A stretch of DNA of 64,000 nucleotides from Lactarius indigo (Eukaryota > Basidiomycota > Agaricomycetes > Russulales > Russulaceae). Under the pieces are notes generated by a model that saw only the letters and a list, made by a program, of their open reading frames with translations, was not told where the DNA came from and did no database searches. The stretch spans positions 1,550,001-1,614,000 of the forward strand of contig JAFKAC010000010.1 of NCBI GenBank assembly GCA_025766275.1, given 5' to 3'. Below, one piece after another: positions 55,372 through 64,000 of this stretch (positions are counted from its first letter, which is position 1; each line of letters opens with the position of its first letter). A program made the translations under genes and the position numbers.

Positions 55372-58300
55372 TCAATTAGTAGCTCTATGTGAATAATTTG
55401 GTACTCCAGCTCCAGGGTGGTATCCTTGATGCGTGACGGGCACCGGTGCCAGGTGATAAGAATGTATGTAAGGACTTGTGTAAGGAGGTATCATAGGTGG
55501 CACATATCCACGCAGATCGTGCTGGAGTCCATTTGTTGGCGGCATCTGCGGAAGGAGGTATGGTGTGGGTGGCATAGGTGGAGGGTAAAATAACCGAGGT
55601 TCGTGGAGCGTATGCAGCAGAGGTGTCGATGGTGTGGGGTGACTGCCTGTTGCAGGCGGGCCAGCTGCAAGGTTATGCGCCTGGGGAAACTGGAAAGGAG
55701 GATATGGGGTGTATGGGGGAATGTGTGGGGACGCTTGCTGGTGGGGAGGTATCGCTACGCCATGTGATGTTCCAGAAGGGGACGTTGGAGCAGCAGAGAT
55801 CGTCTTGTTTCGATTTGCTGATCGCCAGGTTAGCTGTGCAAATTGTGCACTGTTCCTAACACCAAGATTAGCATCCAGATAGTCCCGAATTTTCAGAGTG
55901 AGTTCTTGCTTGAGAACTTTCTCTGTGACTGGAATACGAAGTGCAGTTGCCATTGCCACAAGCTCTGACTTGCTTCGTGAGCTCAGCGTGCCTGCAAAAA
56001 TTGCGTTTGCATCTGACTGAGGTGCTCCCTGGCCCCTTGCGCGTGTTCGGTTGAATGGAAGTGGAATCGGTACATCACCATCGGCGTTGTCTCCTCGGAG
56101 AACCTGTGCTGCCCTCTTTCTGAGTTCGACGGTATTAAAGTCGACACCTATTGACGGCATTAAAAGATTTGGTGGTGTGACGGCCAAAATCAACTTGTAA
56201 TTGTGGATCGAATGGACGTTGAGAACAAATCGAGGATCAGGTTTGTGTTTGACCGTGGCACGCGTCCTGCTGGTCATCTCACGCTCTTGCTGCACAGCAC
56301 TGCGCTCAATACTGGAGCATTCGCACGAGTAACAGTCGTGCTGAACGTTCACAATACAAAGTATTTCCTGGACGCCAGTGTCAGATATGTTTTGGAAACA
56401 GTAGTCAAGACTCACGTTGGCAGCGACAACCACGAAACGCTCAGCTTCTGAAGGCTGGATGCACGGAACCTCCCACACTTTGTGCCGTTCCTCGTCGAAG
56501 CTGTAAACCTCAAGAGTGATGTGCGCGCTCGGGTTGTGGAGTGTGCGACGAGTTCTCAGGTTCGGGTCCTCCGCAATGACAAGAATATCTGTCACTCGGC
56601 CGATCCCCAGCTAATTGAAAAATTCTGTATTAATGTGCCGTCTATCCACAAAGGCAGATTACTTACTGATGGCTCCGATTCTAAATCTGAATGTGTGGGA
56701 CGACAAAATACTACAAAGTCCTGGAAGTGGACTCGGTCGCTACTGTTTTGGGCAACAAACGACTCCACTTGGTGAAACTTGAAGGTGTGATTTGGAGCGC
56801 CGAAGTCGGGACACGGGACTTCAAGCTGAGATGTTTTTGTGTCCTCCCACTGAACTGGTGGGAGTGGTGTATAGCGTACACGTCGTCCCGACTCCTCTTT
56901 CTCGTGCGAGCGTTTTATGTCGCCTGCAGGGAAGGTGAATGAACGAATAGACGAAAGGAAACTGGATCGCACCTGGTTTTTGTATGCTTTCCTTGGGAAG
57001 TCCAAGCCAGCCCAGGTATTCGTCGTGCATTGATATAAAGTCGAGGATCCATTGTCCTGCACGGACCCATCTTCCAGTATGAGGGTCACGCCAATGGCCC
57101 CCAGTCGCGACGTGCTTGATGCGATCCAGTGCCGCAAATGTATTGCAGCTGTCACGACTTGGCGCCTGCCGATTGCTATAAATACATGAGAGGCGAAAAA
57201 CATGGTTGAATGACTCATAGCGCTCCGTTGAGAACAAGACCGCAGGACCAAAGCGATGGATAAATGTGGGAAGGTGGACAAGGAAATGAAACTTTGGTTT
57301 CGATATAAGAATGCCCGGTGAACACATTGCTGTGATATTGAGAAAGTCCTGGATGGTTCGGGATAGCGACGCCTGCAGCGCATTAGGGTAATATCAACTG
57401 AACAAAGTGGCCTCATGACTCACCACGTAGTCTTCTACGTCCTCAATCTCAGTGTGCCAGAGGAGGACAACAAGCACGCCGATAATATTCCAAGCACGTA
57501 AAACGTCCTGGGCCACGAGGTCGTAAATGAGGAATGGCATGACTTGCGCCAGGCCCTTGAAATGCTTTCCGATCAAGCTCCCGTGATACTGGCAAATATA
57601 GCCAGCGTCAGTACTCGGCGCATTCAACCCCCTCCAGTTAGTGGAAGCAAGTCGAGTCTGGAATTGGGCCATGGACTTGCGACTCTTGAGACACCAGACG
57701 GTCTGGGCCCAGAAGTATTTGACGATGCCGAGGAGAACGGTGTGAAGAATTTCGGTTGGCGTATCCAGATGCATGTTAAAGCCTGCAGATACCATGAATT
57801 ATGAACTGTAACTGACGTAGACTAGAAACATACCTGGCATTCCGATGAGCGGGTTGATGCCTTGTTTTTTCAATAGGGCAGCCAGTTCTTCACCCAACTT
57901 AGCTCGTATTTCGCGTTCGGACAGTTTCTGGGTGTCCTCATGGAGTGAAACGCTTGCCGCCTCCTGAATAGAGTTGACTAGGCAACCGTCAACGTCTGCT
58001 GGATCCTGCGAAGATATGAGTGCTCCAGGGCTGAAAAAAAAAAAAAAACTCACCAGAACGTCGGTGGGGTCTGCAGCGGCATTTGTTAGGTTGGAGTTGT
58101 CAGCTGTTGGGTCAGGGACATCGTGAGTTGTCGGGTCGGGGATGTCGTGAATTGTCAGGTCGGGGATGTTGTGGGTCGTCAGGTCGGGGACGTCGCAAGT
58201 TGGGTCAGGGACATTGTCAACTGTTGCTTTGGCATTCCGAGAGGCTGTTAGTGACTTTCCGCTGCGCAGTGCCCTCCCCTTGGCGGTTATGTAGTGCATG

Positions 58301-60846
58301 ATAGGTGTGACTGTTGCGTCTTTGACGCCATTACTACGCACAATTGAATCTATTTTGTCGGAACCTCCAGGAAGTACGCAGAGCTCCAGCTGCTGCTCAA
58401 TCACCCCTTTCGTCTCATCTGGGTCACGTATACGCCCAACCTAATGTACGTGTACGTGTGATAGGTGTTGTAAACAAAAAACGAGAATACTTACCTCGAA
58501 TATCTTCGCGAAGCCTTCATCTGATTTCTTTTGTGCTTTGGTGCCACCGACGTCACATGTGCGACAGAAATAATTCGAATTGAGGCCAGCACTGCTTGTC
58601 TGTTCGGCGTGCATCGGGTTGTCACTCGCAGTGAAGATCAGATAAGGGATCTGTCAATATCTCCTTGCCCGTTTTACAGTCGAACGTAACTGCAGGGGTA
58701 TCCAACGCATTGCTAATGAACGGTAAGATATGGCGAATAGATGGAATGTTGAACGTACTCCATTGAGTCCCGTACAGCACACATGAGCTCCATCGGAGAA
58801 GCGTCTGGGGACGATGCGACGAACTTCGTGCAAAACTCCTTGTCTAACATCTCGCGGGGAAGCCCAGCGTTGGACAAGTACACAACTATGTGCTTGTTCC
58901 ACTGCTTCGAGATGTTTGCCTGAGGCGTCATCCATGAAGATGATAACGGGCACCGTGTAGACCATCCGACCATCTGCCTTCACACGCAGAGGGTGTGGCA
59001 TACGGGACGCATACTCTCTCGAAGCATCTGAGTAGACAATGATCAGCATGAAATAAGTCACCACTCAACGCACGGTAGCACACCTATAAACCCGCACTTA
59101 AATTCTCGCTCATTAGATTGAATCTCCAGAAAGGTGCGCCAGAACAGGTTAACGCACATAGTTGACTCCTCGTCCGAAACGACAAAGCCCACCTGCAAAA
59201 TAAATGTTAGAATACCGTCAAGTTATCAGGAGTTATAAAGGGCGAACCTTGGTTCGCACGACTTTGTGGCCCAGCGACCATAAGTCGCGCACAGACGGCT
59301 CATACACCTGAGAGCCGCCATTTTTGGACAATCCCATAGCGGTGGGAACACCTGACAGTTTTGCACGTTTTGGGAGTCGATAGAAAAAGCGACTGCGGAA
59401 TAAAGTAAGTTCCTTCAGAAGTTTGCAAGGAGCTCATCTACAAAAAAGATGCGATCGTCAACGCATACAGTGGGTACAACAAGGTTGGACAGGCATTCCC
59501 ATGAGCATCTTTGACCCATGGAATAATTGTGAAGCACCCCCTTCACCGTCGATGGGATAGTCCCAGATCGCCAACCGGGTAATAGGATTCGCGTAGTCCT
59601 GCAGGTGCCAGTTGGGTCAGCAGCTTATGGTTTATGACAAGGCAAGACGCACTTTTGCTATCATATGAGGGATATCCTGCATGTATACTTTGTGACCTGT
59701 GCCAGTCGTGAGAGCTGATGACCGAGTTACCAACAGTGTTTTTGAGGTTTTCCTGGAACCTGGGATAACGCATAATAGGTGGGGACATCACGTACGCCAA
59801 GCTGTGACGCCCAACTGAGCACGGCCTTCTTCTGTTGCTCTGAAAACCGAAGTCGAGGGGAGCTAAATAGAAGGTCTGTCAGGAATAACTTAAGGGCAGT
59901 GAGCAGGCGTAGATAGAGCGAGAGTTGTAAGACTTACTGCAGAGGACGGCCATGGGTATGTTGGAACATGTTGGGCTAACCGAATCAGGGGGTAAATCTT
60001 TGAGAGACTGCAATGGCTAATCACGTTCAGCAGGGAGAAGAGGTAGCGAAGAAGAAGAAGAAACTCACCATCGAGGTCAATGTTGAAGTCGTCAGCGTGT
60101 GAGTCGCCTTTGTCATCTCCATTGGGTAACACGAAATTTTGGTCGAAGTCCATGTGGCCGCCTTCCGCAGCATCTGAAAGGTCAGAGATGTTAAAATGGA
60201 CCTCAGGCTCAACACTCATTGAGGCGTCAACAGACGTATTGTCCACATCGGGAACCAAAGGAAGGGAATCTGTGGGCGCAGAGCTGGTGGACACACCGCC
60301 GTCGATGTGACTACCTTCTGCGGCGGCACCCAAAAGGTCAGCGATGGAGGATGAGTCCTCGACACTCGGAGGGTCAACAGATGTATGGTCCACAACAGGA
60401 ACCAAGGGCGGGGAATTCATGGTATATAGCACAGAGGCGGTGAACACACCGTCCTCGGTTGTCATCTAATGAAGTTAGACGTTAAAGGTGGTAAAGGGGT
60501 TCATATACTCACCGAATCGGCAGACAGAGGTTGCCACATCTCGCCCGTCACATCAGACGCAACGGGCCCAGCCATGCCTGGCGTTCGAGGAGCTGCTCGC
60601 GACGCGGCCTTCGAAAAGCGCTGATGAACACCAGACAAAATGTGCGTTCTTGCGTGATGAGCCTTCATAATGCGTGCCCTTCCCTTTCGCAGCTGGACAT
60701 ACAAGACATTCAAACGTATTGTCGGAATGCCTCAAGAAATCTGGAAGGAAAAATGATACCAACATTAATGAAGATCGGCTAACGGCGTACCTGCAGAACT
60801 GAGGTCACCGTGGTGCCTGTCTCCGTCCTCCCGCATCGCACAGCGC
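55372..60846 (-). CDS. Plavaka-like transposase gene (probable frameshift in the zinc finger)
   Basis: This is a long multi-exon minus-strand gene. It begins about 60846 with a cysteine/histidine finger (NTFECLVCPAAKG and HHARTHILSGVHQRF). It continues through an acidic exon and RLRFSEQQKKAVLSWASQLG. Further exons give DYANPITRLAIWDYPIDGEG, VIIFMDDASG, NKHIVVYLSNAGLPREMLDK, SDNPMHAEQTSSAGLNSNYF and INPLIGMPG. Next come HLDTPTEILHTVLLGIVKYF, GSLIGKHFKGLAQVMPFLIY and KPKFHFLVHLPTFIHRFGPA with STERYESFNHVFRLSCIYSN. The last 400 residues include a possible DNA-binding stretch (SRSKSELVAMATALRIPVTE) and a proline-rich tail. Most junctions are clean, but in the finger exon near 60690 the two halves are out of frame by one base, suggesting a broken or recently damaged copy. 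Catalytic residues were not assigned. Role: likely mobilises the element. Confidence 0.68.
58100..58215 (-). repeat. In-frame tandem repeat in the transposase gene
   Basis: About five degenerate 27-33 bp units encode variants of D-V/I-P-D-P/L-T-T-H-D/N on the minus strand. This forms an acidic, flexible linker of variable length. Confidence 0.75.
60080..60430 (-). repeat. Internal duplication in the acidic exon of the transposase gene
   Basis: Two related stretches of about 45 residues each contain PLVPxVDxTSVD followed by an AAEGxHxD motif. They arose by in-frame duplication. Confidence 0.6.
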
Positions 60847-61027
60847 GAACGGCCCATCATGATGATCCGTCTTGATGATGTTGCAAAAGTGTGTGAGTTT
60901 CCTCGCGTTCTCGCATTCGCGCGTCACGTGTCACGCATCGCTGATTGCGGCCATCTTCCCATCACGTGACTTCTGTCTTATTGATTTCTGCGTTGGGCGC
61001 TGCCTTGTGCGTTGTCTCATCGAAACC

Positions 61028-61734
61028 ATGGAGGCAACAACTGCCACATCTTTTTTCACCCATCTCCCATCCTCACGAAATTCAGTCCTATTTTCTCTTT
61101 CTTTTGAAGGAAACCTTCCTCACGATCTCCACGATTCAGAAGTGGTAAGCAAACTTGGTGCGCACAAGGCATACTAACTGAGATTCTCCATACCAGCCGT
61201 TCGAACTGAAGGTTCAACTTCTCCCGGAGTTTGCCTCTCTTTACCCTGTTATCCGGACCAGTCGATCGCCATCCAGAAGCAGTTCGATCAAGGAGTGAGG
61301 AGGTACAGCCTACTAAAACAGTAAGTGCCACTTTGCTGTCTCAGACCTCAACACACATCGCATTTCACAGACACATGTTGTACCAATCTCGTTCCTTCCT
61401 CTTACAGCGGCTTTCGACAAATCGTCCACTGCGGCCTGGGTGGCGCTTGCAGTCGCGAGTCCAGAGTTGGCTCACTTTTTATATACAAGACCAGGACTTG
61501 CCGCACTGGAAATGGGGTGCCGAAGTATTTTGGATAGCTTTCGTCGCCGCATTCCCCAGCTTCCCTCTCGGAGATTGGCCCCTTTGGGACTGTGCGAATC
61601 CCGTTAGCGGGTACTGTTCATTCGAAAAGCAAGTTGTTCCAAACGATTTCGAAGAGACTGTTCAACGAACGAGTGAGCGCACCAGCGAGGACTTGAACAA
61701 ACGGCAGCGAGGAGTTGTGGGAAGACTTTTGTAG
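61028..61734 (+). pseudogene. Frameshifted relic of a small unrecognised gene
   Basis: It starts MEATTATSFFTHLPSSRN, with an intron at about 61145-61196 and then PFELKVQLLPEFASLYPVIR. The coding signal then moves to a second frame (SIAIQKQFDQGVRRYSLLKQ, intron, AFDKSSTAAWVALAVASPEL). It moves again to a third (WGAEVFWIAFVAAFPSFPLG, then DWPLWDCANPVSGYCSFEKQ), ending at 61734. Each piece looks protein-coding but at least two frame changes separate them, so the gene is probably dead. It is divergent from the transposase gene and may once have been part of that element. Family not recognised. Confidence 0.5.
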
Positions 61735-62289
61735 GGTTGTCAAGGTCATGTATCCTTTCCCTATTCATGATTGCGAGGTTCTAGGACAGAATGTATGAAC
61801 TATCAGTTCACTTCTCTCGTACCATCATGTGTAGCAGCCCTGTACTTGGTCCTGTACTTATGAGCGTACATATATGCCCGTTTGAGATGGAAAACATAGT
61901 TCTTGACTTCGTTACTCTCAACCTTACTTGAATCACCACCACATAAGTTGTCTCATTCACGCGCAATAAGTCGAGTTGCGCCTGCTGACCAATTGAAGGC
62001 AGCATAGACGCCCACGACGCTCAGCTCAAGGCTGAGCTCATGGGACCCTTCTGCTCAGCCGCACCGGAACTTGGGCCAACCCTGGACCAAGGTCCAAATG
62101 TCACGGTTTGACTGTCACAATCCGAGTCACTCGGACGGGGTTTGCCTCAACGTCGGCACAGCACTGGCATTCAGCATCCAATTGATGTGGCAACGATACT
62201 CAAAATTCCCCTGACACGTGGTCAATTTAGTTTGGGCCGTGAGAACCTTGCTTTAGGGTCCGGGGTGAATTTGCCATGTAATTATCCAA
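61735..62289. other. Spacer before the MULE-like gene
   Basis: This should contain the left terminus and promoter of the MULE-like element. A GAGCTCAAGGCTGAGCTC inverted pair occurs at about 62023-62040, but I cannot define a long terminal inverted repeat with only one end in view. Confidence 0.35.
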
Positions 62290-64000
62290 ATGCCCTCTGA
62301 GGACGACTTTGCCTTACCACCCGAGAACCAGTGTTCTCAGTCAAAATGTAAATCTATCCTCCCAGTTGGCTGCAAATACAAGACCTGTGATAAGTGCCGC
62401 AATATTAGCAAGCTCAGCATGCAAAAAAAGCGGAAAAGAGAAAAACATGATGAAGACCCACACCGTCGGCAAGCTACACCACCAGGCAATGGCAACACCA
62501 CCAAAAAGGGCCCAATTGAATATATCTATGTTGGAAGTGAGACTGAGTCAGCATCTGATGAAAATAAAGTGAGTAACATTATTACCGCTGCAGAGAATTA
62601 TTATCAATAAAAAGCGTTTAGGAAAACACACCTGTCAAGTTTAAAGACCATGTCACAACCATGAGGCAGCTTAAAAAAGTGTTTAAAATGACGGAGTGCA
62701 TTTTTTTTTGTGGGAGCTATGATGCACCTGTGGATCTGCTCATCTCATATAAGGATCATGTCAGCACAACTGCGCATGATATCTGGAAAGCCACTGGTTA
62801 CCGCTTCAGGTGAGTGAAGGTCAAAATAATAAAGGAAACAAAGAACATACATAAATAGGGTGAAAGACAACAAAATTCTTGAGAACAGCCACAAAACCCA
62901 ATATTGGTGTTGTCAAGATGAAAGCCGAAAACAGAAGAGTCGCCCAAGCCAAAGGGAGGGTGCCAAGCCCCGGGACACCCTGGGAATGTGCCGCTACAAC
63001 TGTAAAAGCAAACTGAATATTTCATGTCAAGCAATTTCTGACAGCGAAGAGAAGATGTACACAATCACCATTTCACTTGAACACCACAAGAGTCATATAC
63101 CATATTATGATGTCTCTCTCCTCCCCGAAGCTGCGGCGTTGATCCAAGATAACCTAGAGTGGATATGTCCAAGTGAAATCACCAAGAAAGTTCAGTCAAC
63201 ATACCCTGCTATAAGCGCGAACCAAGTTCACAAGGCCTGGACAACAATGAGTGAGACCCTTTGGAAGAGACATGCAGAACAATTACTGTCAGTTAGAGCC
63301 CTCTTAAATGACTTCAAGGACGATGTTGACACCCTCAGTCTTCCGGAAATGGATGGTGTCAAACAAATTGCCTGGGTAATGAAGAAGATCATCTTCCCTT
63401 TGCAGGGAAAGATTGTCGAAGTCGGAATTGATGCAACCTGTAAGAGAACATGGAACAAATCAGGGGTTGACACGCTAACATATAACACAGACAACACCAA
63501 TTTGAAACACCTAGAGTTGTACACTATCCTTGGAGAACACGACAATGCTGGTTACCCTCTGTCATACTGTCTCTTAACAACAGCGTCATCTGTAGAAGAC
63601 GGAAAATGCACCAGAGCCCTTGAAGCATGGGCAGCTGTTTTGCACGACAAATATGCCTTGAACCCGAGGTTTGTCCACACTGACAAGGACATGGCTGAGA
63701 TCGGTGCAAGTCGGCGCATTTGGTCAGAGGCAAAACACCAGCTGTGTTGGTGGCATCAGCGCGAAGCGGTTAGGAGACAACTGAAAGGAAATCTGCCTAC
63801 CTCAGTATATGACCCTCTGAAGGCCAAGTGCAAGTACAAGTTCGTTGACCTAACCTTCAGACCTTATGGCCGCACCGATCCGAATGACAGCAAGGGCAAA
63901 GTTCCTGAGGAAGTCTGTGAGCAAGAATTACAGGAAGGACTCACCAGCTGCGTGACCAGCGGCGATCCCAACTCCATCAAGATTCGTGTTCCTGCCCTTT
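62290..64000 (+). CDS. MULE-type (Mutator-like) transposase, 3' truncated by the window edge
   Basis: Three exons join in frame: 62290-62568, 62622-62809 and 62859 to the window end, with no stop. The N-terminus has a Cys-rich motif (CKYKTCDKCRNISK) and a basic nuclear-signal-like QKKRKREKH. The second exon reads KVFKMTECIFFCGSYDAPVD. The third carries a Cys/His region (YWCCQDESRKQ, GMCRYNCKSKLNISC), HHKSHIPYYDVSLLPEAAAL and then the transposase core. Its first catalytic Asp is probably in VEVGIDATCKRTW. LYTILGEHDNAGYPLSYCLL follows, then FVHTDKDMAEIGASRRIW with the second Asp, and the typical KHQLCWWHQREAVRRQL. The third acidic residue and a likely SWIM finger would lie beyond the edge. The frame is undamaged so far, so the element may be active. 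Confidence 0.85.

Larger units (their letters stand above)
45721..60846 (-). mobile_element. Plavaka-like two-gene DNA transposon (interrupted)
   Basis: This is a minus-strand element with a multi-exon transposase-like gene (about 55372-60846) followed by an accessory gene (45721-54964, split by the LTR retrotransposon at 45791-53683). The protein content matches the large Agaricomycete families associated with Plavaka (CACTA-related) elements. The termini were not identified, so the coordinates are only those of the coding parts. Confidence 0.6.

Noticed and set aside
58100..58215. Regularly repeated units that might suggest a CRISPR-like array
   Set aside because: The units are degenerate, contiguous, in frame within the transposase exon and in a eukaryotic genome; they are a coding minisatellite.

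Overview
The window looks like a piece of a basidiomycete (Agaricomycete-type) fungal nuclear genome. The evidence is many introns of about 45-80 bp with GT-AG ends, a DUF6535 gene, fungalysin (M36) proteases, an AUR1-type inositol phosphorylceramide synthase, a Tf1/sushi-type chromovirus and Plavaka-like and MULE-like DNA transposons. No bacterial, organellar or CRISPR features were seen.

Layout. (1) 0.8-6.2 kb is a conserved housekeeping part: a minus-strand CFIm25/NUDT21 (CPSF5) gene that can be rebuilt exon by exon, then a plus-strand SulP transporter carrying STAS and cyclic-nucleotide-binding-like domains. (2) 7.6-15.3 kb holds a DUF6535 membrane-protein gene, a decayed proline-rich gene and a Ser/Pro-rich orphan gene. 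(3) 16.7-43.9 kb is an expanded multigene region. Five Rab-like small GTPases (three intact, two pseudogenes) alternate with four fungalysin copies (three with the zinc site, one prodomain-only relic). The repeating unit is fungalysin followed by Rab. Its last two copies form a large inverted duplication centred near 39.3 kb. The single-exon AUR1 gene (23.4-24.8 kb) and a possible beta-trefoil gene (32.5-33.3 kb) sit inside this region. (4) 45.4-60.9 kb is a nested transposon complex: a two-gene Plavaka-like DNA transposon on the minus strand whose accessory gene is split near its 3' end by a young full-length LTR retrotransposon (45791-53683, target duplication GAAGG). (5) 61.0-64.0 kb holds a frameshifted relic and a MULE-type transposase gene that runs off the right edge.

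The most informative observations are in the mobile and duplicated parts. The retrotransposon shows a complete Tf1-like self-priming arrangement: 11 nt at the predicted RNA 5' end are perfectly complementary to a primer-binding site 2 nt after the 5' LTR. It also has a correctly phased -1 slippery heptamer between gag and pol, a C-terminal chromodomain and an extra reading frame after pol. In the duplicated region, two Rab paralogs keep the GTPase motifs but have no C-terminal cysteine, while a third keeps a CAC tail. I found no system I would call wholly new. The best candidates for follow-up are the non-prenylated Rabs, the inverted fungalysin-Rab duplication and the retrotransposon's third ORF.
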